Assembly (NCBI GenBank): GCA_000432255.1
Contig: HF989920.1
Span: 1-17,819, forward strand
From: Acholeplasma sp. CAG:878
Lineage (GTDB): Bacteria; Bacillota_I; Bacilli_A; RF39; UBA660
Length of the DNA: 17,819 nucleotides
Direction of reading: 5' to 3'
Numbering within the stretch: the stretch's first letter is position 1; the number at the start of each line of letters is the position of its first letter. Below are positions 1-7,093 of this stretch, in pieces. Made by a program: the position numbers and the translations under genes. Under the pieces are notes generated by a model. It made no database searches and was not told where the DNA came from. It saw only the letters and a program-made list of their open reading frames with translations.

Positions 1-45
1 ACATATATTTTTTATTTTCAAGTACTTTAAAAAATTATTTTATAA

Positions 46-513
46 TTAACTTATTCTTGTAAATATAATAGAAATTATACCTATAGTAATAAATATAATT
101 GATTCTAATCCTAGTTTACTTTCTTCTAATCTTTTAGATAAAATACTAAATATATAATATATTAAAAGTAAACCTAACAAACTACCTAAAATATAAAAAA
201 TATAATTAATTAAAGTATAATCAAGCCCTAATATAACAATTCCTAAAATTGCAGTATTCATCATATTACTTGTTTTAATATTAATTTTTTTTAACAATAA
301 AGTTATTAAAACTATTACAATAGTTGCAATAAAGAAAGTTAAAAATGGTAATTTAGTTATACTATTTAATACATAAGTTATAACTCCTGTTATTAGTGTA
401 GTAAGCACTATATAAATATAATTAATCTTTTCATTAAAATTTAATCCTAAAAATTTAGTTAAAACAACATTTTCTTTAATAATACTTGAAATAAATAAAT
501 TAATTGCTTCCAT
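46..513 (-). CDS. rnfA: RnfA-like membrane subunit of Rnf complex (divergent)
   Basis: Integral membrane subunit of the Rnf (ferredoxin:NAD+ oxidoreductase, ion-pumping) complex. The N-terminal signature ENVVLTKFLGL (residues 14-24) matches the RnfA/NqrE family motif NNFVLxKFLGLCP, and most of the 155 residues are membrane helices. It is shorter than usual RnfA (about 190 aa). Compared by eye with E. coli RsxA, the first conserved cysteine (LGLCP) is Asn25 and the second (TTNCAVLG) is Thr87 in MMNTAILG, so both iron-centre ligands of this subunit seem lost. The start has a strong AAGGAGG site and overlaps the end of rnfE by 14 bases, so the genes are translationally coupled. rnfB, usually next in the order CDGEAB, is not in the window; only 45 bases follow this gene. 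Family assignment is fairly secure; activity is uncertain. Confidence 0.8.
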   Translation of the reverse strand: MEAINLFISSIIKENVVLTKFLGLNFNEKINYIYIVLTTLITGVITYVLNSITKLPFLTFFIATIVIVLITLLLKKINIKTSNMMNTAILGIVILGLDYTLINYIFYILGSLLGLLLIYYIFSILSKRLEESKLGLESIIFITIGIISIIFTRIS

Positions 514-1069
514 TTTTAAACCTCCTTATTAAAACAAACAATAATCCTAATAAAATGTATACAAAACTAGGAGATAAAAAGTATGGAATTTTAAATGGTA
601 ATATATTTTTATAAATCATTCTATAACCAGTTATTTTAGATAATTCATCCATAATTGTAATAGTATTATTTCCAAATAATTCTCTTATAAATCCAACAAA
701 TACTAAAATCATCAAAAACAATAAACAGGTTTTTATTACATCAACTATTTTATTTTCTTTTGAATTTATTTGTTCTAATGTTATTAAACTAAATGAAGTA
801 AGTGGAAGTACATACTTAAATTGAAGAAATAAGTTAGGTAATAGTTTATATAATATAAAACTTATAATTGTAACTATTACACTAGTTTCTAAAATTGTAA
901 ATATAGTTCTATATTCTTCATTGACTTTATTTTTAAATAATAAACCAACTAAATTAGACAAAACAACAATAATAAATATAAATAAACCAATCAAAAATGA
1001 TTTTTCAATTGTATTAGTAAGAGACATACAGAAACACATACTAACAAGTAAAGTTAAAATATTTTTCAT
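500..1069 (-). CDS. rnfE: RnfE-like membrane subunit of Rnf complex (divergent)
   Basis: Membrane subunit paired with RnfA in the Rnf complex. The 189 residues are mostly hydrophobic helices. The segment with IRELFGNNTI (about residues 128-137) matches RLREIIGNGT of E. coli RsxE, which identifies the subunit. The N-terminus is shorter than in RsxE: it begins a few residues before the first cysteine motif. Cys12 aligns with the conserved LCP cysteine, but the second ligand (PLIVTNC in RsxE) aligns with Leu95 in PLTSFSL, so it appears absent. The ATG overlaps the rnfD/G stop in an ATGA arrangement and has GAGGT just upstream. It belongs to a four-gene operon with rnfC, rnfDG and rnfA. The family is inferred from these motifs and gene order. 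Confidence 0.78.
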   Translation of the reverse strand: MKNILTLLVSMCFCMSLTNTIEKSFLIGLFIFIIVVLSNLVGLLFKNKVNEEYRTIFTILETSVIVTIISFILYKLLPNLFLQFKYVLPLTSFSLITLEQINSKENKIVDVIKTCLLFLMILVFVGFIRELFGNNTITIMDELSKITGYRMIYKNILPFKIPYFLSPSFVYILLGLLFVLIRRFKNGSN

Positions 1070-2439
1070 TTTTGTACCTCCATTACATTTTTAATCAAAT
1101 CTTTTAAAGCTTTGGATGTTATTGTTGCTGAGCTTACTGTATCAACATCATCTAAATTATTGTAATTAGTTTTTATTTTGTTAATATAATCATTTTTTTC
1201 AATTAATGAATATTTTTCTTTTGTTTCATTATGAGATATTATTTCATAATCTACTAATTTATTATTTTCAAAAACAACTTTTGCTTTTATTTCGCCACCA
1301 TAACCCTTTTGAGTTGCTATAAAGATAACTTGATTATTTATAACCTCTTTACTTATTAAATTGAAATTAGTATTTTTATTAATTCTTGCTATATATATAC
1401 CTGTGAATATAATTAAGAGCCAAACTAGTATAAACCAAATTAAACTTTTACTTAATTCAAATCTACTTTTTGAACCTATTTTATCAAATAATGGTACAAA
1501 TAAATTCATAAGTATAATACTTGTAGCTACACCTTCAACACCTAAAAATCTAAACAACATCGTAAATATTCCTAAAAACATTCCATGTAATATTTGTCCT
1601 ACTGAAGTTACAGGAGAGGTAACAGGATCAGTTGCCATAAATACTGCTCCAAACAATAAACCGCCAGATAGAATTTGAAATACTGGATAATATATGCCAG
1701 CTCCTAATATTCTTGCTATTATGAAAGTAATTATAAAAGCAGTACTTATATAAGAAACTGATATTTTCCATTTAATAACATTCATATAAGTTAAATAGGC
1801 AAAAGCAAGCAAACACAAGAAACTACTTACCTCACCAATACTTCCTGGGATAGTTCCAATAAAGAAATTAAGCAAATTACCATAAGGTTTTACTAAATTA
1901 TTATAATTTCCTATTCCATCTTGCATAGATGCATTAGTAAGTGGCGTTGGACTTGTAATTACATCTACTTCATAAGCATTAAAGTATGTATTACTTGAAA
2001 TCATTGTCCCAAAACAAGCAAACACAAATATATATCCTACTAAAGCAGGATTAAATATATTCTTTCCAAATCCGCCAAATATCAATTTTCCAAATATAGT
2101 TGCAAATAATGAACCTAATATTAATACATATATAGGTGTATTTAGTGGTAATACTAAAGCTAAAAATAAACCTGGAAAGAAACTATAACTATTTTTAATG
2201 TTATTTAAAATATCATCTTTTTTAATTATTGTCACAATAAGTTCGCATAAAAAACTAGTTAAACTACCAATTAAAATAAATAATAATGGCATAAATAAAC
2301 CAATTATATTAGTTTTATTATGACTATATGGAATGTAACCATTTTTATAAATTGCAAATAATACAATTGGCAGAATCGATATTAACAAATGGAACATCAT
2401 TTTATTGGTTTTATTTTCACTTTTTAAGAAAGGTCCCAT
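1066..2439 (-). CDS. RnfD-RnfG fusion, flavin-carrying Rnf subunit
   Basis: One 457-aa protein combining two normally separate Rnf subunits. Residues 1 to about 325 are RnfD/NqrB-like: many membrane helices, with the covalent-flavin region TSPTPL (162-167) where most RnfD have SGATPL; the acceptor Thr165 is kept but Gly-Ala is replaced by Ser-Pro. After a helix at about 332-351, residues 376-457 are an RnfG FMN-binding domain: GYGG (379-382), then HNET (403-406), then DTVSSATITS (433-442), where Thr439 would carry FMN by phosphoester. The extracytoplasmic RnfG part is short (about 105 aa). Its ATG overlaps the rnfC stop as TAATG, with GGAGGTGAG inside the rnfC end, and its TGA overlaps the rnfE start. 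Fusion by misassembly is unlikely because the frame is open and the linker contains the expected helix. Domain identity is confident; how the fused subunit folds in the complex is unknown. Confidence 0.85.
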   Translation of the reverse strand: MGPFLKSENKTNKMMFHLLISILPIVLFAIYKNGYIPYSHNKTNIIGLFMPLLFILIGSLTSFLCELIVTIIKKDDILNNIKNSYSFFPGLFLALVLPLNTPIYVLILGSLFATIFGKLIFGGFGKNIFNPALVGYIFVFACFGTMISSNTYFNAYEVDVITSPTPLTNASMQDGIGNYNNLVKPYGNLLNFFIGTIPGSIGEVSSFLCLLAFAYLTYMNVIKWKISVSYISTAFIITFIIARILGAGIYYPVFQILSGGLLFGAVFMATDPVTSPVTSVGQILHGMFLGIFTMLFRFLGVEGVATSIILMNLFVPLFDKIGSKSRFELSKSLIWFILVWLLIIFTGIYIARINKNTNFNLISKEVINNQVIFIATQKGYGGEIKAKVVFENNKLVDYEIISHNETKEKYSLIEKNDYINKIKTNYNNLDDVDTVSSATITSKALKDLIKNVMEVQK

Positions 2440-3665
2440 TATCTCACCTCCCTTTTTGCTTTTTTTACATATTCTCTTACTAATATATTAGCAGGACAGA
2501 TATATGAACAAAGTCCACACTCAACACATTTTTGTGGTTTAAGAGGAATTAACTCTTTTTTATTATTAAAATTTTCCATAATCAAAACTGGGCTTAATTT
2601 TGCTGGGCAAACTGATACACATTTACCACATTTTATACAAGGATTAGCTCTTTTATCTTCTTTTTTATTTAAACATAAAACTCCATTTAAATTAGCTGAT
2701 ACAACAAGTTCTTCATCTACTTTTACACCCATCATAGGACCACCTGCTACTAAAAATGTATTATCATTAATACCGATTTCATTTATAATATCACTTAGTT
2801 TTGTTCCTATTTTAACTAACATATTACAAGGCTTTTTAAAACCATCTCCTGTAAATGTTATAACTCGTTCAATTAATGGTTTATTATATTTTAAAGCTTC
2901 ATAAATAGCATATATAGTTGATATATTACTAACAACTATTCCTTGTTCAATTGGTAAATTATTATATTCAACATTCATAACTTTTGAAATCAATTGTCGT
3001 TCCCAACCATTTGGATAATCATTAGAAACAACAACTATTTTTATTTTTAAATATGTACCGATGTAATTATCAAATAATTCTTTTAAATCGTTATTATTTT
3101 TTCTAAATACAATTATTGCTTCATCAATGTTATTAATTTCTAAAATTGTGTCAATTGCTTCTAATATTTCTTCACATTTATTGTAAGCAAGAACGTAATC
3201 AGAACGCAAATATGGTTCACATTCTACTCCATTAACTATCAAAGTTTTGATTTTTTTTACATCATATTTGATATATGTTGGAAATCCAGAACCACCCATA
3301 CCTACTATACCGTTTTCTTTTAAACATTCAATAAATTCTTCTTTAGTATATTTAGTTTTAACTTCTTCTCTTGGTAGGATTTTTTCTTTAAAATCATTTT
3401 CAATTACAACACATTTTACTAGTGTTCCATTTAAACAGGTTTTCTCTTCAAAATCGACAACTATTCCACTAACACTAGAATGAATGGGTATTCTAAAATC
3501 ACCTTTTCTTTTTCCTATAATACTTCCTTTATAAACATATTCACCTTTATTAACTAAAACTGTGATATTGGTATCATTACCACTAATTAATGGTATATAA
3601 ACAAACTTTGGTTTATTAAATACTTTTATTTCTGTGTTCATTTTTTTATTATTTGCTATAATCAT
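2439..3665 (-). CDS. rnfC: RnfC, NADH/FMN and Fe-S subunit of Rnf complex
   Basis: Peripheral cytoplasmic subunit that exchanges electrons with NAD(H) and passes them to the rest of the Rnf complex. The nucleotide/FMN-binding region GMGGSGFPTY is present, followed by VNGVECEPYLRSDY, both typical of RnfC/Nqo1-type folds. Near the C-terminus are two ferredoxin-type 4Fe-4S motifs, CIKCGKCVSVCP (343-354) and CVECGLCSYICP (380-391), all eight cysteines intact. The length (408 aa) is close to the shorter RnfC proteins of Gram-positive bacteria. The start ATG is preceded by GGTGAT at a short spacing and by a good promoter. It is the first gene of rnfC-rnfDG-rnfE-rnfA. Unlike the RnfA/RnfE partners, this subunit retains all its recognisable cofactor ligands. 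Confidence 0.92.
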   Translation of the reverse strand: MIIANNKKMNTEIKVFNKPKFVYIPLISGNDTNITVLVNKGEYVYKGSIIGKRKGDFRIPIHSSVSGIVVDFEEKTCLNGTLVKCVVIENDFKEKILPREEVKTKYTKEEFIECLKENGIVGMGGSGFPTYIKYDVKKIKTLIVNGVECEPYLRSDYVLAYNKCEEILEAIDTILEINNIDEAIIVFRKNNNDLKELFDNYIGTYLKIKIVVVSNDYPNGWERQLISKVMNVEYNNLPIEQGIVVSNISTIYAIYEALKYNKPLIERVITFTGDGFKKPCNMLVKIGTKLSDIINEIGINDNTFLVAGGPMMGVKVDEELVVSANLNGVLCLNKKEDKRANPCIKCGKCVSVCPAKLSPVLIMENFNNKKELIPLKPQKCVECGLCSYICPANILVREYVKKAKREVR

Positions 3666-3683
3666 CTTATCACCACTATTTTA

Positions 3684-3712
3684 ATTATACCCTAATAGAA
3701 TTTTTTTATCAA
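3684..3712 (-). promoter_or_regulatory. Promoter of the rnf operon
   Basis: On the minus strand TTGATA (3707-3712) and TATAAT (3684-3689) are separated by exactly 17 bases, a near-consensus housekeeping sigma promoter. Transcription would begin about 12 bases before the rnfC ATG, just leaving room for the GGTGAT ribosome site. Confidence 0.75.
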
Positions 3713-3753
3713 GAAAATTAAATTTAACTGTAAAGAAAAAAAGTGTTTCCACC

Positions 3754-3915
3754 TTAATCTTTTAATGCAGTTATTGGAATTATATATATTCCAGTTTCCT
3801 TATCTTTTAAAACAGCATCCCAAAGTCCACATATTATACACATAAATTTAGGTTCTATTTTTACTTCTTTTGTAAATCTTAACAAATTTTTTTTAGCATC
3901 TTCTGTTAAAGTCAC
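3754..3915 (-). CDS. Small ORF (53 aa) with a CIICG motif; possibly a gene remnant
   Basis: A GTG-initiated reading frame of 53 codons between rnfC and uvrC. The product begins VTLTEDAKKNLLRF, is basic and helical at first, then has MCIICG (25-30) followed by LWDAV and ends ITALKD. A single CxxC could bind metal as a dimer or be half of a zinc ribbon. An in-frame TAA lies immediately before the GTG, and I see no good Shine-Dalgarno, so it may be a leaderless or weakly translated small protein or the 3' remnant of a longer gene. In its favour are an extended -10 promoter (3935-3943) and a regular repeat array upstream, and a short GTG/CAC hairpin with seven T just after the stop. I do not recognise the family. 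Confidence 0.4.
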   Translation of the reverse strand: MTLTEDAKKNLLRFTKEVKIEPKFMCIICGLWDAVLKDKETGIYIIPITALKD

Positions 3916-3934
3916 TTAAATCACTGTCTTTAAA

Positions 3935-3943
3935 ATTATAGCA
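3935..3943 (-). promoter_or_regulatory. Extended -10 promoter before the 53-aa ORF
   Basis: The minus strand reads TGC-TATAAT, an extended -10 element (TATAAT at 3935-3940, TG two bases upstream). There is no good -35 hexamer; that position is occupied by the last unit of the 23-bp repeat array, as if the repeats bind an activator or repressor. Confidence 0.5.
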
Positions 3944-4030
3944 CAAATAAATTTGTTGTGCATGTTTTCTGTATTTTTGTGTGCTGTTTTTCTACATTTT
4001 ATTGTGCCACTTTTCCGTATTTTGTTGTGC
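3939..4030. repeat. Four-copy 23-bp tandem repeat (GCACAA units)
   Basis: Read on the minus strand, GCACA begins four units whose first bases are at 4030, 4007, 3984 and 3961, a period of exactly 23 bp each time. The consensus is roughly GCACAAnAAAATACAGAAAA plus three variable bases. The last unit merges into a near-palindrome, GCACAAC...TTTGTGC (3941-3961), next to the TATAAT of the small ORF. The array starts 10 bases after the uvrC stop codon. A 23-bp period is about two helical turns, which would fit a protein-binding array on one face of the DNA. It is not a CRISPR: units are short, degenerate and have no spacers. Confidence 0.75.
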
Positions 4031-4039
4031 TATTTTCAC

Positions 4040-5800
4040 TTATTTATATTCTTTTAAATAATTATACAAATTAATTGCTACTTCATGTGGTAATATTTGT
4101 TCTAATTCTTCAATTTCTGCTTCTTTCATTTTTGTTAAACTATGATATTTTTTTAATAAAAGTTTTCTTCTTTTCTCACCGATTCCACTTACTTCTTCTA
4201 AAACACTTTCTAAACTACCTTTACTTCTAATTTGTTTATGATAATTTATTGTAAAATTATGGACTTCATCTTGCATTCTTTCTAAATAATGAAATAAAGT
4301 GCTTTTTCTATCTATATCAATTTCTAAAATAGGTTCAAACGCTAATAAACTTTTAGTTAAATGTTTAAAATCTTTTTTTAATCCAACAACAGGTATATTT
4401 AAGTTTAGAGAATTTATTACATTTCTTGCAATATTAATTTGGCCTATACCGCCGTCAACTATAATTAAATCTGGTCTTGTTAGATTATCTTTTAAAACTC
4501 TAAAATATCTTCTATATATTACTTCTTCCATTGTGTGATAATCATCATTCTTATCAACTGATATTTTATATTTTCTATATTCATTTTTAGCTGGTTTTCC
4601 ATCTTTAAAAACAACCATTCCAGACACATTAAATGTTCCAAATAGGTTTGAATTATCAAATATTTCAATGCGTTCTAATTTAGGCAATTTTAGTATTTCT
4701 CTTAATTGTTCATTTGCGTCTAACGTTTTTTCTTCTTCTTTTTTGATTAATTCAAATTTTTCATTTAGTGCTATTTTAGCATTACAGCAAGCCATGTCAT
4801 ATAATTGTTTTTTGTTTCCTTTTAAATAGTGTTTTACATTTACTTTTAAATATTCTTCTAATAGTTTACAATCTAAATTTGGTATGATTATTTCTTTTGG
4901 CAATAGAACATCTTTTTCATAAAAATTAATAATATAGTGTAGTAAATCTTCATCTAATTCATCAACTAAAGGAAATATTTTATTGTGTTTTCCGATTAAT
5001 TTAGAACCTCTTATAAAAAATACTTGTACTGATAAATATCCTTTATCTTCATAAAATCCAAATATATCAATCGCATTCTTATCGTTGATTTCAACTTTTT
5101 GTTTTTCTAAGGTAATCGTAATATATTCTAATAATTCTTTTAATTCTAATGCTTTTTCATAGTGCATTTTAAGGCTTTCTTCTTGCATTTCTTGTTTTAG
5201 TTTATTTATTACTAAACTATAATCTCCATTTAAAAATTTAATTATGTTATTTTTCATTTGATTTAATACTTCTTCTTTAATATCATATGTACAATAACCT
5301 AAACACTGATTAATGTGGTAGTAAAGACAAGGTTTCTTATTATAAGTTTGACATTTTCTTAAAGGATAAATTCTATTTAGCAAATTAACTGTATTTTTTG
5401 CAGCTGTAACATTTGGGTATGGGCCATATAATGAATTAGCTTTTCTTTTTAAATTAACATTTCTAACTATTCTTAATCTTGGTACTCTTTCGTTTGTTAA
5501 TTCAATATAAGGATAACTTTTGTCATCTCTTAATAAAATATTATATTTAGGGTCATATTTTTTTATTAAATTAATTTCTAGAATTAAAGCTTCGTTTTCA
5601 CTTCCAACTACTATATATTCAAAATCAACTATTTCACTTACTAATTTTGCTGTTTTACCATAATGTGTTCCTCTAAAGTAAGAACTTAATCTATTTTTTA
5701 ATTTTTTTGCTTTTCCGACATATATAATTACATTATCTTTGTTTTTCATCAAATAACAACCTGGTTGGTTTGGAACTAAAGATAATTTTTCTTTTAACAT
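4040..5800 (-). CDS. uvrC: UvrC, excinuclease ABC subunit C
   Basis: Nucleotide excision repair nuclease that makes both incisions around a lesion handed over by UvrA-UvrB. Domain order is complete: GIY-YIG nuclease at the N-terminus (PGCYLM at 13-18, YVGKAKKLKNRL from 27), the cysteine cluster CQTYNKKPCLYYHINQC...C characteristic of Fe-S UvrC, a UVR region around residues 195-230, the RNase H-like second nuclease (IEIFDNSNLFGT, then IIVDGG), and a C-terminal helix-hairpin-helix (VSGIGEKRRKLLLKKY). At 586 aa it has the normal length. A GTG 12 bases upstream (5812) is in frame, but GGTGAT lies between it and the ATG at 5800, so the ATG is the start. The mRNA would begin at the extended -10 at 5822-5830, divergent from yigZ. 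Confidence 0.96.
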   Translation of the reverse strand: MLKEKLSLVPNQPGCYLMKNKDNVIIYVGKAKKLKNRLSSYFRGTHYGKTAKLVSEIVDFEYIVVGSENEALILEINLIKKYDPKYNILLRDDKSYPYIELTNERVPRLRIVRNVNLKRKANSLYGPYPNVTAAKNTVNLLNRIYPLRKCQTYNKKPCLYYHINQCLGYCTYDIKEEVLNQMKNNIIKFLNGDYSLVINKLKQEMQEESLKMHYEKALELKELLEYITITLEKQKVEINDKNAIDIFGFYEDKGYLSVQVFFIRGSKLIGKHNKIFPLVDELDEDLLHYIINFYEKDVLLPKEIIIPNLDCKLLEEYLKVNVKHYLKGNKKQLYDMACCNAKIALNEKFELIKKEEEKTLDANEQLREILKLPKLERIEIFDNSNLFGTFNVSGMVVFKDGKPAKNEYRKYKISVDKNDDYHTMEEVIYRRYFRVLKDNLTRPDLIIVDGGIGQINIARNVINSLNLNIPVVGLKKDFKHLTKSLLAFEPILEIDIDRKSTLFHYLERMQDEVHNFTINYHKQIRSKGSLESVLEEVSGIGEKRRKLLLKKYHSLTKMKEAEIEELEQILPHEVAINLYNYLKEYK

Positions 5801-5821
5801 AATATCACCCACTTAAAAATT

Positions 5822-5830
5822 ATTATACCA
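5822..5830 (-). promoter_or_regulatory. Extended -10 promoter of uvrC
   Basis: The minus strand has TGG-TATAAT (TATAAT at 5822-5827), an extended -10 with no obvious -35, followed after about 20 bases by the uvrC ATG with its GGTGAT site. Confidence 0.55.
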
Positions 5831-5836
5831 CATATC

Positions 5837-5865
5837 TTGCTTATTTAATTATTATTTACTATAAT
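5837..5865 (+). promoter_or_regulatory. Promoter of yigZ, predicted leaderless transcript
   Basis: TTGCTT (5837-5842), a 17-base spacer and a perfect TATAAT (5860-5865). Only six bases (AATATT) separate the -10 box from the yigZ ATG, so initiation at the usual seventh base would place the A of ATG at +1. No Shine-Dalgarno exists in front of the ATG. Confidence 0.75.
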
Positions 5866-5871
5866 AATATT

Positions 5872-6432
5872 ATGAAGAAAATTATTGAAGAAAAAGAAAT
5901 AGAATATATAGTTAACAAATCAAAATTTATTGGTTTTGTATACAATGTATATAGTATTGATGATGTAAAAAATATACTAACAAGCCTTAAAAATAAATAT
6001 AGTGACGCTACACACATATGCTATGCTTATATAATAAACCAAGTTAAAAAATATGATGATAATCAAGAACCAACTGCTGGGCTTCCTATTTTAAATGTTC
6101 TTGAAAATAATACTTTAAATTATGTAATGTGTGTCGTTGTAAGGTATTTTGGTGGTATAAAACTAGGAGTTGGTGGATTATCTAGAGCTTATGCTAAAGC
6201 TTGTAAATTATGTTTAGAAAATAATACTAAAATTTTAAGTTATGGATTTAAAATTATTATTAGATTTGAATATTCTCAGATTAATCAAATGGATTTTTTA
6301 TTAAAAAATAGTAAAGTTGTTGATAAGAAATTCGATGAAGATGTTACTTATACTATTTTAATTACGCAAAAAGAATTTGAAACAATTAAAAACAATTTAA
6401 ATGTAATAGAAAAAACAAGTGTTATTATGTAA
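5872..6432 (+). CDS. yigZ: YigZ/IMPACT family protein
   Basis: Member of the conserved YigZ (UPF0029/IMPACT) family; the eukaryotic relative inhibits Gcn2 activation, and the bacterial role is not settled. The family signatures are clear: NKSKFIGFV near the N-terminus, DATHICYAY, then NQEPTAGLPILNVL, and VVVRYFGGIKLGVGGLSRAY, the core motif. A C-terminal ferredoxin-like region follows. The 186 residues are slightly shorter than the common 200-215. It is transcribed alone, divergently from uvrC, and ends inside a bidirectional terminator. The ATG has no ribosome-binding site; the promoter position suggests a leaderless mRNA. No alternative in-frame ATG with a ribosome site lies nearby. Confidence 0.9.
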   Translation: MKKIIEEKEIEYIVNKSKFIGFVYNVYSIDDVKNILTSLKNKYSDATHICYAYIINQVKKYDDNQEPTAGLPILNVLENNTLNYVMCVVVRYFGGIKLGVGGLSRAYAKACKLCLENNTKILSYGFKIIIRFEYSQINQMDFLLKNSKVVDKKFDEDVTYTILITQKEFETIKNNLNVIEKTSVIM

Positions 6433-6444
6433 TCACTTGTTTTT
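6411..6444. terminator. Bidirectional terminator between yigZ and the pilin gene
   Basis: An 11-bp perfect inverted repeat, AAAAACAAGTG (6411-6421) and CACTTGTTTTT (6434-6444), with A/T runs on both sides. It serves two convergent genes: the yigZ stop codon lies in the loop and the pilin gene stop overlaps the right arm. Confidence 0.85.
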
Positions 6445-7093
6445 AGTTTGTTATAATTACTGTTCTTGTTATTGTTCTAGTGTGTGTGATTCCATTATGG
6501 ATATTTTTTGCTGTATAATATACTGTGTATGTTCCAACCAAAGATGTATTAATCTTACTTACTTCAACATTGTTTTTTTGATATTGAATTGTAACATCAT
6601 TTATTATGTTATTTTCATAATCCTTGGCAACTACTCCTTTTTCAGTATATTGTGAATTTAGAGTAACATATTCTACTGAATTACCATTTAAAACAATTGT
6701 TGGAGCATATTTATCGATGTTGACATCGTTCGAATCGCTATAGTCATTAACTATATATTCATACATATTATTTGTATATATTATTTGAACTGTTGTTTGA
6801 TTAGATATCAATGTATTTGTTCTTGGATCTCTAATATCAAGTGGTAAATCACCACTTTTTTTTAGTTCTAAAAGAGTAACTTCTACTACTTTTCCTTCAT
6901 CATTAGGAAGCATATCCATGTTTTTATATGCCCATTTTTCTGTTGCTAACTTAATTTCTTCTATTTGAGCAATATACAATTTTTCTTTGCTTTGTTTAAT
7001 ATTTTTATTAACAATTGGAATAATTAATAAACTTAGCATTCCCAATAATATAATTGCTCCAATCATTTCAATTAAAGTAAATCCCTTTTTCAT
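6443..7093 (-). CDS. Type IV pilin-like protein with C-terminal Ig-like domain
   Basis: Prepilin-like secreted protein. The class III prepilin signal is clear: MKKG|FTLIE (cleavage after Gly4, Glu9 at +5) followed by a hydrophobic helix to about residue 28. A helical/pilin-like region follows to about 125. Residues 128-216 form an immunoglobulin-like domain of the DUF5011/HYR type: DKYAPTIVLNG, then YTEKGVVAKDYENN, and SLVGTYTVYYTAKN. Such domains are common in surface proteins and unusual at the end of a small pilin. Its ATG overlaps the stop of the upstream nuclease (ATGA), with AGGGTG as ribosome site, so the two proteins are made together. No prepilin peptidase or pilus ATPase is in the window. 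A role in a pseudopilus or DNA uptake is inference. Confidence 0.82.
   Translation of the reverse strand: MKKGFTLIEMIGAIILLGMLSLLIIPIVNKNIKQSKEKLYIAQIEEIKLATEKWAYKNMDMLPNDEGKVVEVTLLELKKSGDLPLDIRDPRTNTLISNQTTVQIIYTNNMYEYIVNDYSDSNDVNIDKYAPTIVLNGNSVEYVTLNSQYTEKGVVAKDYENNIINDVTIQYQKNNVEVSKINTSLVGTYTVYYTAKNIHNGITHTRTITRTVIITN

Noticed and set aside
1..45. Start of rnfB at the left edge
   Set aside because: An ATG occurs on the minus strand at 2-4, but without a ribosome site and with too little sequence to judge.
1066..2439. UGA read as tryptophan (Mycoplasma code)
   Set aside because: TGA is the natural stop of this gene and of the 30-aa ORF, both in overlapping ATGA junctions, and tryptophan is encoded by TGG.
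3939..4030. Possible CRISPR array at the 23-bp repeats
   Set aside because: Units are contiguous, degenerate and carry no spacers, and no cas genes are present.
5801..5812. uvrC start at the upstream GTG
   Set aside because: The GGTGAT ribosome site lies between this GTG and the ATG at 5800.
6419..6655. Plus-strand frame opposite the pilin gene
   Set aside because: Cysteine/tyrosine-rich antisense shadow without a ribosome site, starting inside a terminator.
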